A DNA stretch of 64,000 nt from Luedemannella flava (GCF_039528515.1 NZ_BAAALT010000039.1:47338-111337); one strand, 5' to 3'. Shown: positions 42,125 through 51,062, counted from the first letter of the stretch. Notes: a model not told the origin generated them from the sequence alone. Numbers and translations: made by a program.

Positions 42125-43255
42125 ATGTGGCAGGCGGAGGTACGCGTTGATCTTGACGCGATCCGGCACAACGTATCGCGGCTGCGGGCCGGTACGAGCG
42201 CCGAGGTGATGGCGGTGGTCAAGGCCGACGGGTACGGGCACGGCGCCGTCCCGGCCGCGCTCGCCGCGCTGGACGGCGGTGCCACGTGGCTGGGCGTGTG
42301 CACCCTCGACGAGGCCCTGGAGCTGCGGGCGGCCGGCATCACGGTGCCCGTTCTGTCCTGGTTGCTCGCCCCCGGGCTGCCGCTGCACCGCGCCATCGCC
42401 GCCGACGTCGACCTCTCCGCGTCCACGACCGAGCTGCTCGACGAGATCGTCCGGGCGACAGCCGAGGCCGGCCGGCCCGCCCGCGTACACCTGAAGATCG
42501 ACACCGGGCTGGCGCGGGGCGGGGCGAGCGCCGACGACTGGCCCGCCCTCTGCCTCGCCGCGGCCAAGGCCGCCGCCGCGGGCGACATCGAGGTCGTGGG
42601 TGTGTGGAGCCACTTCGTCTACGCCGACGTGCCCGACCACCCGACGATCGACCGGCAGCTCGCGGCGTTCCGCACGGCCCTCGGCGTCGCCGGCAACCAC
42701 GACATCAACCCCCGGGTACGCCACATCGCCAACTCCGCGGCCACCCTCACCCGGCCCGACGCGCACTTCGACCTGGTCCGTCCCGGTATCGCCGTCTACG
42801 GCCTGTCCCCGGTGGCCGGGCGCGACGACAACTTCGGGCTGCGCCGCGCCATGACGGTGCGGGCGCGGGTGCTGCACGCCAAGCGGGCCGCGGCCGGCCA
42901 GGGCGTGTCCTACGGGCACACCTACACGACGACCGCGCCCACGACGCTGGCGCTCGTCCCGCTCGGGTACGCCGACGGCGTGCCCCGCGCCGCGGGCAAC
43001 CTCGCCCCCGTCCGGCTCGCCGGGGCGAACCGGACCATCGCCGGGCGGGTCTGCATGGACCAGTTCGTCCTCGACTGCGGCGACGACCCGGTCGCGGCCG
43101 GCGACGTGGCGGTGCTGTTCGGCGACGGCGCCGACGGCGGCCCGACGGCCGACGACTGGGCCGACGCGGTCGGCACGATCAACTACGAGATCGTGACGCG
43201 GATGGGCAGCTCCCGCGTACCCCGCGTCTACGACGGCGAGCGGACCACCCGGTGA
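42125..43255 (+). CDS. alr: Alanine racemase
   Basis: This PLP enzyme of 376 residues makes D-alanine for peptidoglycan. The lysine that binds PLP is in VMAVVKADGYGHGAVP, the catalytic tyrosine in GVSYGHTYTT, and the C-terminal part contains VCMDQFVLD. The start MWQAEVRVDLDAIRHNV matches the family. The next gene overlaps by four bases (GTGA). It heads the alr-hydrolase-tsaE-tsaB-rimI-tsaD operon. Confidence 0.96.
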   Translation: MWQAEVRVDLDAIRHNVSRLRAGTSAEVMAVVKADGYGHGAVPAALAALDGGATWLGVCTLDEALELRAAGITVPVLSWLLAPGLPLHRAIAADVDLSASTTELLDEIVRATAEAGRPARVHLKIDTGLARGGASADDWPALCLAAAKAAAAGDIEVVGVWSHFVYADVPDHPTIDRQLAAFRTALGVAGNHDINPRVRHIANSAATLTRPDAHFDLVRPGIAVYGLSPVAGRDDNFGLRRAMTVRARVLHAKRAAAGQGVSYGHTYTTTAPTTLALVPLGYADGVPRAAGNLAPVRLAGANRTIAGRVCMDQFVLDCGDDPVAAGDVAVLFGDGADGGPTADDWADAVGTINYEIVTRMGSSRVPRVYDGERTTR

Positions 43256-44358
43256 CCACCGAGACCCCCACGAACGGGCGGTTCAGCAAGCGCAAGGTCG
43301 GCATCGTCTCGGCCGTGGTCGGCGTGGCGGCGGCCGGCATCGCCGCGGGTGTCGCCACCGAGCGCATCCTCATGGGGCGCAACCGGCGGATCACCGACGC
43401 CGACCCGTACAAGGATGAGCCTTTCGGCGCCCTGGGCGCCGACGAGACGCGGACGGTGACCACCGCCGACGGCCTCGACCTGCACGTGGAGATCGACGGG
43501 GACCCGGCCGCGCCGCTCACGGTCGTCCTCGTGCACGGGTTCTGCCTCGACATCGGCACGTTCCACTTCCAGCGCAAGCTGCTGCGCACCATCCGGGGCG
43601 TGCGGATCGTCGCCTACGACCAGCCGGGCCACGGCCTGTCCGGCCGTCTGCGCAGCGGCGAGTACTCGATCCAGCAGCTCGGCCGCGACCTGCGGACCGT
43701 GATCGACGAGACGACGCCGGCCGGGCCGGTCGTGCTCGTCGGCCACTCCATGGGCGGCATGGTGATCATGGCGCTGGCGGAGCAGTCCCCCGAGCTGTTC
43801 GGCGTGGGTCAGCGGGTGTCCGGCGTGGCGCTCGTCGCGTCCTCGGCCGGCGAGATGAGCGGGGTCACGTTCGGGCTGCCCAAGGTGCTCGCGAAGGTGC
43901 GCACCCCGCTGCTGCCCGTGATCACCAACGCGGGTCGGCTGACCGCCCCCGTGTGGGACCGGGCCCGGCAGGCGCACACCGACCTGGCCTGGATGCTCAC
44001 CAAGCGGTACGGGTTCGGCTCCACGAAGGTCAGCCCGTCGCTCGTGTCCTACGTGGAGCGGATGAACGCGTCCACCCCGACCGACGTGGTGGCCCGGTAC
44101 GTGCGCACGATCGACGCGCACAACCGGTTCCCGGCCCTGACCAGCTTCGAGGACTCCCCGACGCTCGTGATCGTCGGCGACGAGGACCTGCTCACCCCGG
44201 TCGAGCACGCCGAGGCGATCTGCCGGGTGCTGCCGTTGGCGCAGCTCGTCGTGGTCCCGAACGCGGGACATGTGGTGATGTTGGAGCACCACGAGGCGGT
44301 CGACGCGGTCCTCGGCCCGTTCGTGCGTAACCTGGTTCCCGGAGGTGCGCCGTCGTGA
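43252..44358 (+). CDS. Membrane-anchored alpha/beta hydrolase
   Basis: This protein of 368 residues has an N-terminal hydrophobic segment (about residues 17-38), then an alpha/beta hydrolase fold. It shows the oxyanion motif VLVHGFCLD, YDQPGHGLSG, the nucleophile elbow VGHSMGGMV, the acid in VGDEDLLTP and the histidine in PNAGHVVMLEH. In actinomycetes this hydrolase is regularly found between alr and tsaE. The substrate is unknown. Confidence 0.9.
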   Translation: MTTETPTNGRFSKRKVGIVSAVVGVAAAGIAAGVATERILMGRNRRITDADPYKDEPFGALGADETRTVTTADGLDLHVEIDGDPAAPLTVVLVHGFCLDIGTFHFQRKLLRTIRGVRIVAYDQPGHGLSGRLRSGEYSIQQLGRDLRTVIDETTPAGPVVLVGHSMGGMVIMALAEQSPELFGVGQRVSGVALVASSAGEMSGVTFGLPKVLAKVRTPLLPVITNAGRLTAPVWDRARQAHTDLAWMLTKRYGFGSTKVSPSLVSYVERMNASTPTDVVARYVRTIDAHNRFPALTSFEDSPTLVIVGDEDLLTPVEHAEAICRVLPLAQLVVVPNAGHVVMLEHHEAVDAVLGPFVRNLVPGGAPS

Positions 44359-44825
44359 AAGTTGAGCTCGAGACCGTCGAGGACACCCGGGCGTTCGGCC
44401 GCGCGCTGGCCGGGGTGCTCCGGGCCGGCGACCTGGTCGTGCTGAGCGGCCCGCTGGGCGCCGGCAAGACCGCCCTGGCCCAGGGCATCGGCGCGGGCCT
44501 TAACGTGCTCGGGGCCGTGACCTCGCCGACCTTCGTGATCTCCCGGGTGCACCGGCCCGGCCCCGGCGGCACGCTGCCGCTGGTGCACGTCGACGCGTAC
44601 CGCATCGGCGGCGTCGCCGAGGTCGACGACCTGGACCTGGACGCGAGCCTGGAGGAGTCGGTGACCCTCGTCGAGTGGGGCGTCGACAAGGTCGAGCAGC
44701 TCGCCGACGCGCACCTGGAGGTGCGCATCGACCGCCGCGACGACGACTCCCGGCTCGTCGAGGTTGTCGCCCGTGGCGGCGACTGGCCCGACCGCCTCGC
44801 AGGGCTGGCCCAGCACGCCCGATAG
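44355..44825 (+). CDS. tsaE: tRNA t6A biosynthesis ATPase TsaE
   Basis: This P-loop protein of 156 residues has the Walker A motif GPLGAGKTALAQGIG followed by SPTFVISRVH and LVHVDAYRI. It is the accessory ATPase of the TsaB-TsaD complex that makes N6-threonylcarbamoyladenosine at A37 of tRNAs. The GTG start overlaps the upstream stop. Confidence 0.94.
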   Translation: MKVELETVEDTRAFGRALAGVLRAGDLVVLSGPLGAGKTALAQGIGAGLNVLGAVTSPTFVISRVHRPGPGGTLPLVHVDAYRIGGVAEVDDLDLDASLEESVTLVEWGVDKVEQLADAHLEVRIDRRDDDSRLVEVVARGGDWPDRLAGLAQHAR

Positions 44826-44835
44826 GGTGCAGGGC

Positions 44836-45513
44836 GTGCTTGTAGTCGTGGTGGACACCTCGACGCCGGCGGTCACCGCCGCGCTCGCCGAGGTCTCGCG
44901 GGATGGCGTGACCGTGCTCGCGGAGCGGGCGACCGTCGACGCGCGCGCCCACGGCGAGGTCCTGGCTCCCCAGCTCTCGTCCTGCCTGCTTGACGCCGGC
45001 GTCTCGATCACGTCCGTGGGGGCGGTGGTCGCGGGTGTCGGCCCTGGGCCGTTCACCGGGCTGCGGGTCGGCCTCGTCACCGCCGCGTCCGTCGCGCAGT
45101 CGCTGGGCGTACCGACGTACGGGGTCGTGTCCCTCGACGGGCTCGGCGCCGCGGCGCCCGGGCCGGGACCCACGCTGGTCGCGACGGACGCGCGGCGCAA
45201 GGAGATCTACTGGGCGGTGTACCTCGACGGGGTCCGGTTGACCGACCCGGCCGTCGGGCGGCCCGCCGACGTGATCGCTTCGTTGCCGCCGGATGGCGGC
45301 CCGGTGCGGGCCATCGGTGACGGCGCGTTGAAGTACGCCGACGTGCTCGGCCTGCCGGTTCTGGAGACGCCCCGCTACCCGTCGCCGTCTGTTCTCGTCG
45401 GTCTGGCCGCTTCGCGGATCCTCGACGGCGCGCCGTCGGAACCCCTCACCCCCCAGTACCTGCGGCGTCCCGACGCCACGGAACCGCACGCCCGCAAGCC
45501 GGTCCTCACGTGA
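44836..45513 (+). CDS. tsaB: tRNA t6A biosynthesis protein TsaB
   Basis: This protein of 225 residues begins VVVDTSTPAVTAALAEV and has the family stretch GAVVAGVGPGPFTGLRVGL. It is the catalytically inactive ASKHA partner of TsaD. GTG 44836 is chosen because the family's first strand starts there. Its end overlaps rimI by four bases. Confidence 0.92.
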   Translation: MLVVVVDTSTPAVTAALAEVSRDGVTVLAERATVDARAHGEVLAPQLSSCLLDAGVSITSVGAVVAGVGPGPFTGLRVGLVTAASVAQSLGVPTYGVVSLDGLGAAAPGPGPTLVATDARRKEIYWAVYLDGVRLTDPAVGRPADVIASLPPDGGPVRAIGDGALKYADVLGLPVLETPRYPSPSVLVGLAASRILDGAPSEPLTPQYLRRPDATEPHARKPVLT

Positions 45514-45944
45514 TCGCCCCCTTCCGGTGGTGGCACATCGAACCGGTCCTGCTCATCGAGGACGAGCTGTTCGGGGCGGAGCGCTGGACGGCCCCGATGT
45601 TCTGGAACGAGCTGGCCGCGGGCCACTACTACCGCGTCTTCCTCTCCGCGGACGACGTGGTCGGCTACGCCGGCCTCGCCGTCTCCCCGCCCGACGAGGC
45701 CTGGATCAACAACGTGGGGGTACGCCGCGACGCCCAGCGCCGCGGGGTCGGCCGGGCCCTCGTCGACGACCTGCACGCGGAAGCGTCGCGGGTCGGCGCG
45801 AAGCAGATCCTGCTCGAGGTGGCGGCCGACAACGAGCCCGCCCAGCACCTCTACGCCAGCTACGGCTTCGAGGTGATCGGCCGCCGCCGCGGCTACTACC
45901 AGCCCAGCAACACCGACGCCCTGGTGATGTCCCATGAGCTCTGA
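45510..45944 (+). CDS. rimI: Ribosomal protein alanine acetyltransferase RimI
   Basis: This GNAT protein of 144 residues has NVGVRRDAQRRGVGRALVDDL and ends with the RimI-like YASYGFEVIGRRRGYYQP. It is encoded between tsaB and tsaD, as in most actinomycetes. RimI acetylates the N-terminus of ribosomal protein bS18, and in actinomycetes possibly other proteins. The start is GTG. Confidence 0.92.
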   Translation: MIAPFRWWHIEPVLLIEDELFGAERWTAPMFWNELAAGHYYRVFLSADDVVGYAGLAVSPPDEAWINNVGVRRDAQRRGVGRALVDDLHAEASRVGAKQILLEVAADNEPAQHLYASYGFEVIGRRRGYYQPSNTDALVMSHEL

Positions 45945-46995
45945 ACCAATCATCCTCGGTATCGAGACGTCCTGCGACGAGACCGGCATCGGCATCGTGC
46001 GCGGCAACGTGCTGCTCGCCGACGCGGTCGCGTCCAGCGTGGACGCGCACGCCCGCTACGGCGGGGTGGTGCCCGAGGTGGCCAGCCGCGCCCACCTGGA
46101 GGCCATGGTTCCCACGATGCGGCGGGCGCTCGACACGGCCGGGGTGACGCTCGCGGACATCGACGCGATCGCCGTGACGGCCGGGCCGGGCCTCGCGGGC
46201 GCCCTGCTCGTCGGTGTCGCCGCCGCCAAGGGGTACGCCCTGGCGACCCAGAAGCCGATCTACGGTGTGAACCACCTCGCCGCGCACGTGGCCGTCGACA
46301 CGCTGGCGGTTGAATGCGGCGGTCACGGGCCTCTCCTGGAACCCGCCATCGCGCTGCTCGTGTCGGGCGGCCACTCGTCGCTGTTGTACGTCGACGACGT
46401 CGCGGGTTCGTATGAACCGCTCGGGGCCACGATCGATGACGCGGCCGGCGAGGCGTACGACAAGGTGGCCCGGCTGCTCGACATGCCGTTCCCCGGTGGG
46501 CCGCCGATCGACCGCGCCGCCGCCGGCGGGTCTCCTTCCGCCATCGCCTTCCCGCGCGGCCTCACCGCGCCCAAGGACCTGGAGTCGCACCGGTTCGACT
46601 TCTCGTTCTCCGGGCTGAAGACCGCCGTGGCCCGGTGGGTGGAGGCCCGTGAACGCTCCGGTTCACCCGTGCCGGTGGCCGACGTCGCGGCCTCGTTCCA
46701 GGAGGCCGTCTGCGACGTGCTCACCCGCAAGGCGGTCGACGCGTGTCTGACCCGCGGCGTCCGGACGCTGATCATCGGCGGTGGCGTGGCCGCGAACTCC
46801 CGCCTGCGCGCGCTCGCGGTCGAACGCTGCGCGGCCCACGGGATCGAGGTGCGCGTGCCGCGCCCCGGCCTGTGCACCGACAACGGCGCGATGGTCGCGG
46901 CCCTCGGCGCCCGCCTGGTCGTCGCCGGCGTCGCCCCCAGCGCGTTGAGTCTGCCCACCGACTCAGCCTTGCCCATCACGACCGTGACCGTCTGA
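45934..46995 (+). CDS. tsaD: tRNA N6-adenosine threonylcarbamoyltransferase TsaD
   Basis: This protein of 353 residues is the catalytic subunit of t6A synthesis. It begins ILGIETSCDETGIGIV, has the metal-binding histidines in VNHLAAHVAV, and further conserved stretches GHSSLLYVDD and GPPIDRAAAGG. It overlaps rimI by 11 bases. It closes the operon; groES/groEL, often next in Streptomyces, are not here. Confidence 0.96.
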   Translation: MSSEPIILGIETSCDETGIGIVRGNVLLADAVASSVDAHARYGGVVPEVASRAHLEAMVPTMRRALDTAGVTLADIDAIAVTAGPGLAGALLVGVAAAKGYALATQKPIYGVNHLAAHVAVDTLAVECGGHGPLLEPAIALLVSGGHSSLLYVDDVAGSYEPLGATIDDAAGEAYDKVARLLDMPFPGGPPIDRAAAGGSPSAIAFPRGLTAPKDLESHRFDFSFSGLKTAVARWVEARERSGSPVPVADVAASFQEAVCDVLTRKAVDACLTRGVRTLIIGGGVAANSRLRALAVERCAAHGIEVRVPRPGLCTDNGAMVAALGARLVVAGVAPSALSLPTDSALPITTVTV

Positions 46996-47024
46996 CTGTC
47001 CACAGTCCCCATTCGTTGTCCACA
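46996..47024 (+). other. Pair of DnaA-box-like sequences
   Basis: TTGTCCACA at 47016-47024 matches the actinobacterial DnaA box, and CTGTCCACA at 46996-47004 differs at one base. They lie 20 bases apart on the same strand. Only two boxes are present and no dnaA or dnaN is nearby, so this is not an origin. It may bind DnaA as a titration or regulatory site. Confidence 0.45.
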
Positions 47025-47086
47025 GACCGTGCCCACGCGGTGACGCACTCCGATACGCTTGCGGGTCCGCGGGCGGGGAGGCGGTC

Positions 47087-47554
47087 ATGGGGACACTCGA
47101 CGACGACACGACCGGACTCGCGCCGGTCACCGTGGATCCTGACGGGGTCCACGGGTTCGGCGCGTTCGTCCAGGACGAGGTGACACACAACCTCCACCCG
47201 TACGCGGAGGACATCGTGCGCCTCTGCGACGACGACGCGGTCGCCTTCGGCAACCGGCTGGCGTTCCCGGCGCTCTACGACGCCCGCACCGGCTACGAGG
47301 CAAGCCTGCGCCAGGCCATCGGCAACCTCCGCGAGTTCGTCACGGCCTCCCAGATCATCGTCGACGCCGTCAAAAAGATCACTTCCGAGTACGCCGCGGC
47401 GGACGGCCTCGCGTCCACGGCGGTCAAGAAGATCCTCGACGACGCGCTCACCGAGGCGGCCCGGCAGCGCCGCGCCCACGACGAGATGGTCCGCATCGCC
47501 GGCGCCCACGTCATCCTGCCGACGTCCGTCACCGAATGGGGTGACCCGCTGTGA
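47087..47554 (+). CDS. Helical ESX/type VII-associated protein (WXG100-like)
   Basis: This predicted all-helical protein of 155 residues has no signal peptide. It ends EWGDPL and overlaps the next gene start by four bases. It lacks a clear central WxG motif, so I assign it by size, helical content and context: it is followed by a PPE/WXG-like protein and a mycosin-type protease. It could be the small partner in a secreted heterodimer. GGGGAGG upstream supports the ATG. Confidence 0.55.
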   Translation: MGTLDDDTTGLAPVTVDPDGVHGFGAFVQDEVTHNLHPYAEDIVRLCDDDAVAFGNRLAFPALYDARTGYEASLRQAIGNLREFVTASQIIVDAVKKITSEYAAADGLASTAVKKILDDALTEAARQRRAHDEMVRIAGAHVILPTSVTEWGDPL

Positions 47555-48708
47555 GCACGGCGAACAAGCCGACCGACTGGTCGCAGTTCACCCTGCCCCA
47601 GATCTGGGCCATGCTGCGCGACGAGGGTGGTGACGCGGCCTACGACCAGATCCGCGCCTGGTTCCAGATCGAGTACATCTGCCGCCACCACGCCGACCAG
47701 CTGACCGCCGCGCTCACGTCCCTGGCGTCCGCCTGGCCCCCGGCCAAGGGCAACGCCGCCGAGCACTTCCAGCAGTACGTGAGGACCCTCATTGCCAACC
47801 TGACGGCAACGTCCAACGCGGCCAACGCCAACGGCCGCGCCCTCGCGAACTACCACGGCGACCTGATGGAAACCCGCCGCAAGGTCTCAGACCTGGTCGA
47901 CAAGTATCCGGAGAGGGCCGCCGGCCTGGCCGCGAGCGGCATCGTCGCCCGCCGCGACCAGCTCGCCGCCGACGCCCGCACAGTCATGGACGCCGCCGAC
48001 AAGAGCGCCCAACTCCTCGCCCATCTCATGAAGCCACCGCCGGTATATCTGGCAGCGGTGGTTAGATACAAGGGCGAGCCGCCCGACGAAACTCCTGATG
48101 CTGGAACTAGTGGCACGCCGAGGTCGAGCGGCCAGTCCTTCAGCCCGGGCCTGACGACGACGCTTGGCGGTTTGTCGGGATCTGGCACAGGCGCAGGCAG
48201 CCGTGCCCCGACCTTAGAAGGTGGCGTTGATCCGACCTCTGTCCCCGGGCAGGGCGCGCCCAACGCGGGGTTGCCGAACACCGGCGGCTCTGGGCCGGAT
48301 CTTGTGGTTGGGCAGCCGCTCGGCGCCGGGACAGACGTTGGTGCGCCGGTCGGTCGTGTGATCGGGGGAGCCCCTGGAGGTTCATCCGCCGCTCCAATAC
48401 GGCCCGGGGCCGCCGGTTCGGCTTCCGGGTCGACCGGTCATGGTGCCGGCGCTGGTGGGATGCTCGGCGCGCCGCTGATGATGGGCGGTGCTGGCACAAC
48501 GCGCGAGGGCACCAGGGTCGGCCGGCCTGGGGGTGTGATTGGCGGTGAGCGACGCAAGCGACGTCCGCCGCATGATCCGGATGACCCGTGGCTCATCGAC
48601 CACGAGGTTGTGGATCCGGTGATTGGGCTCCGAGCTTCAGAGTCGGCCGGTGGTCCGGACGACGAACTGCCACCTGGTGTCGTGAGCATCGAAGGATGGC
48701 CACGATGA
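47551..48708 (+). CDS. PPE/WXG-like probable type VII secretion substrate with Gly-rich tail
   Basis: This protein of 385 residues has an N-terminal helical domain (about 1-165) containing ASAWPPAKGNAAEHFQQYV, close to the W-x-G-x-A-A pattern of ESX substrates. A long Gly/Ser/Pro-rich low-complexity region follows (about 175-335). The C-terminal segment has DPDDPWLIDHEVVDPVIG, a kind of ending seen in actinomycete type VII substrates. Codons after about nt 48060 are less G/C-biased than elsewhere. It is translationally coupled to both neighbours. Confidence 0.7.
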   Translation: MSTANKPTDWSQFTLPQIWAMLRDEGGDAAYDQIRAWFQIEYICRHHADQLTAALTSLASAWPPAKGNAAEHFQQYVRTLIANLTATSNAANANGRALANYHGDLMETRRKVSDLVDKYPERAAGLAASGIVARRDQLAADARTVMDAADKSAQLLAHLMKPPPVYLAAVVRYKGEPPDETPDAGTSGTPRSSGQSFSPGLTTTLGGLSGSGTGAGSRAPTLEGGVDPTSVPGQGAPNAGLPNTGGSGPDLVVGQPLGAGTDVGAPVGRVIGGAPGGSSAAPIRPGAAGSASGSTGHGAGAGGMLGAPLMMGGAGTTREGTRVGRPGGVIGGERRKRRPPHDPDDPWLIDHEVVDPVIGLRASESAGGPDDELPPGVVSIEGWPR

Positions 48709-49775
48709 CCCTGAGCCGCCGTTGGCGGCGATACCCTGTGGCGGCATTGGTCGTGTTGTTGGCGAACCTGGTCCACGCACTCCCTGCGGCTGCGGAGACA
48801 GTCGAGGGCGGCCAGTGGTATGTCGACTTTCTTGACCTGGACAGTGCCCACAAGATTTCTCAAGGCAGGAGCGTCACCGTTGCCATCATCGACAGCGGCG
48901 TCGGCGTTCATCCGGACCTAGCTGGCCGCGTGCTATCCGGGACGGACGCTCGGGTCGGCGGCAACGACCCTGATGGGCGCAATGATGAGGACGGCCACGG
49001 CACCGGCATGGCAGGCCTCGTGGTGGGCCACGGAAGGGTGCGCGGGGTCGCGCCGGCGGCAACGGTGCTTCCGGTCAAGATCAGTAATGGTGTGGGCTAC
49101 GCCAGCCTTGCGCCGGGAATCGAGTGGGCAATCGATCACGGTGCGACGGTCATCTCGATTTCTCTAGGTGTGAGTCGATCCGGCATTAGTGACGAAATGG
49201 CTGTCCGTAGGGCCATCGAGGCCGGCGTGGTTGTGGTCGCGAGTGTTGGCAACACGGATGAGGATCATCTGGTCGCGTATCCCGCTGCCTACGACGGAGT
49301 TGTGGCTGTGGGAGGCGTGGACCGCGAGGGCAACCACGCGAAGATCTCCGTGCGGAGCGACCGGATTGTGCTCGCGGCGCCATCTGACAAGATCTCGGTC
49401 ACTGAGCCGAATGGGAAATACACCATCGCTACCGGCACGAGTAACTCAACCGCGCTCGTGGCGGGGGCGGTGGCGCTGGTGCGGGCGAAGTTTCCCGACC
49501 TGTCCGCCGAAGAGGTCATTCACCGGCTGACGTACACGGCCGATGACAAGGGGCCGACCGGGCGGGACGACGAGTACGGCTACGGGGTTGTCAACATCGT
49601 CAAGGCGCTGACGGCCGACGTTCCGCCGCTCCACCCGCAGACAACCCCGTCCTACAACGATCTCCCGGACGTGGTCGACGACGACCCGCCGATCGCGCTG
49701 ATCGTCCTCGGCGCCGTCCTCGCCCTGCTTCTGGTGGTCATCCTGGTGCTGCTCCTCCGCCGCCGGCGGACGTGA
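48705..49775 (+). CDS. Mycosin-like membrane-anchored S8 protease (type VII secretion)
   Basis: This protein of 356 residues has a signal peptide, a subtilisin-type catalytic domain and a C-terminal membrane helix followed by RRRRT, the topology of MycP. The triad is Asp in VAIIDSGVG, His in DEDGHGTGMAG and Ser in ATGTSNSTALVAG. The Ser motif lacks the usual AAP after GTS, which is unusual. Mycosins process substrates and stabilise the ESX membrane complex. No ecc genes are in the window. Third codon positions are less GC-biased than in neighbours. Confidence 0.85.
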   Translation: MTLSRRWRRYPVAALVVLLANLVHALPAAAETVEGGQWYVDFLDLDSAHKISQGRSVTVAIIDSGVGVHPDLAGRVLSGTDARVGGNDPDGRNDEDGHGTGMAGLVVGHGRVRGVAPAATVLPVKISNGVGYASLAPGIEWAIDHGATVISISLGVSRSGISDEMAVRRAIEAGVVVVASVGNTDEDHLVAYPAAYDGVVAVGGVDREGNHAKISVRSDRIVLAAPSDKISVTEPNGKYTIATGTSNSTALVAGAVALVRAKFPDLSAEEVIHRLTYTADDKGPTGRDDEYGYGVVNIVKALTADVPPLHPQTTPSYNDLPDVVDDDPPIALIVLGAVLALLLVVILVLLLRRRRT

Positions 49776-49780
49776 TCGGC

Positions 49781-49931
49781 TTACGGCGCCATAGTCCGGT
49801 AATGCCCGGCACCATTCCCCACCCACGGCGCCATAACGGGGTTTCCGCCGGGCGGGCGCGACGTATGGGCAATTGCGTGCGGAATTCGGGGGCGTGGTTT
49901 CGCACGTAAGGGCAATATGTGTGGGAACTCT
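49781..49931. repeat. Short repeats at about 42-bp spacing
   Basis: ACGGCGCCATA occurs at 49783 and 49825 (42 bp apart); the first copy sits in a 22-base near-palindrome (49781-49802). A second pair, CGTATGGGCAAT (49862) and CGTAAGGGCAAT (49905), is 43 bp apart and extends as about 26-base imperfect repeats. The 210-base gap holds no gene. The spacing is similar to the array at 29.2-29.6 kb. Confidence 0.6.
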
Positions 49932-49985
49932 GCCCGGGGTGGGCGGGTGCGGGGAGGGGTCGAGCGGGGTGGGTATTGTCCTTGC

Positions 49986-50240
49986 GTGATTGTGCGGATG
50001 TGGGAGGTCAAGGCCTACCCGAAGGACTTTCCGGCGCTGCTCACGTGGGTGTGTGAGACCGCCGTTCCGGAGGTGGAGGTCCACCCGCTGCACATCTCCA
50101 GCGAGGTGTTCTCGTCGACGGATCACCGGCTTGTGGTGATCTCCAAGTGGCGCAGCAATCCGCTGCCGCTGCCCGATCCGCCCGCGGAGCTGGTCGCCCG
50201 CAGCCCGCATGTCTGGGACTTCAGCCCCGTCGACCGTTGA
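49986..50240 (+). CDS. Small conserved actinobacterial protein
   Basis: This protein of 84 residues starts VIVRMWEVKAYP, contains STDHRLVVISKW and ends PPAELVARSPHVWDFSPVDR. The size and pattern suggest a ferredoxin-like antibiotic-monooxygenase-type fold, but no function is known to me. GTG 49986 is taken, though GTG 49992 or ATG 49998 are possible. It ends exactly beside the convergent HAD gene. Confidence 0.7.
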   Translation: MIVRMWEVKAYPKDFPALLTWVCETAVPEVEVHPLHISSEVFSSTDHRLVVISKWRSNPLPLPDPPAELVARSPHVWDFSPVDR

Positions 50241-51062
50241 TCACGGCCGGACCTGTGCGAACGGGTCCGCCGACGGACCCGCCTCGACCGGCGCGACCTG
50301 GGGCGCGACCCGCGGTGAGACCGGCGCGTGCGGCGCGACCGGAGCCGGGCCTGGCGCGACCTGCGCCCCGACCGGGGACGGCGGTGGGGCGGCCCCGACG
50401 AATGGCGCGCCCAGCAGGGCCGGCAGCTCGCTCAGGGACCTGATGCGGGTCGGCGGCCACGACGAGTCGGCGGCGACGTACTCCACCGTGCGGATCACCG
50501 TCATGCCGAGCTGGGCGGCGGTCGGGAGCTCCCGGTCGGCCCCGTCGCCGACGTAGACGCACTCCTGCGGCGCGACCCCGAGAAGAGAGCACGCCGACAG
50601 GTAGATCGCCGGGTCGGGCTTGCCGACGCCGAGGACCGACGAGAACACCGCCGCGTCGACGTGCGTGGACAGGGGCGTCGTCGACCACAGCTCGGCCGTC
50701 TCGATGGTGCAGTTCGTCACGACACCCAGTCGCCAGCCCAGCGACCGCAACGAGGCCAGCGCCGCGAGGGTCCCTGCCGAGGGCCACAGTTGGGACCGCG
50801 TGAACGACCGGCGCCGCGCGGCCGCGAGGCGTACCCGGGAAGGGGTGGGGGCAGCACCCGCGCGGACGGCGAGCGTATGCAGGGTCTCCTCGACGGAGCC
50901 GAGCTGGCCGGTCATCCGCCAGGGCCACGACGAGTGGAACAGCTCCACGAGGACCGCGGGGTCGGCGCCCACGTCGCGGGCGCAGTCGGCGACCAGCGTG
51001 TCACGTTCGGCGTCGCCGCCGGGCACCAGCGTGTTGTAGAGATCGAGCAGCACCGCGGGCAT
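50241..51062 (-). CDS. HAD-superfamily hydrolase with Pro/Ala-rich tail
   Basis: This protein of 273 residues has HAD motif I as LLDLYNTL, motif II in GVVTNCT, the lysine motif GVGKPDPAIYL and motif IV VGDGADRELPTA. It probably dephosphorylates a small metabolite. The C-terminal 55 residues are a low-complexity Ala/Pro/Val tail (APVAP-like repeats), not part of the HAD fold. ATG 51062 is chosen because motif I normally lies within the first ten residues. It is divergent from the ABC exporter genes. Confidence 0.88.
   Translation of the reverse strand: MPAVLLDLYNTLVPGGDAERDTLVADCARDVGADPAVLVELFHSSWPWRMTGQLGSVEETLHTLAVRAGAAPTPSRVRLAAARRRSFTRSQLWPSAGTLAALASLRSLGWRLGVVTNCTIETAELWSTTPLSTHVDAAVFSSVLGVGKPDPAIYLSACSLLGVAPQECVYVGDGADRELPTAAQLGMTVIRTVEYVAADSSWPPTRIRSLSELPALLGAPFVGAAPPPSPVGAQVAPGPAPVAPHAPVSPRVAPQVAPVEAGPSADPFAQVRP

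Noticed and set aside
46996..47024. Replication origin
   Set aside because: Only two DnaA boxes, no AT-rich unwinding region and no dnaA, dnaN or recF genes nearby.
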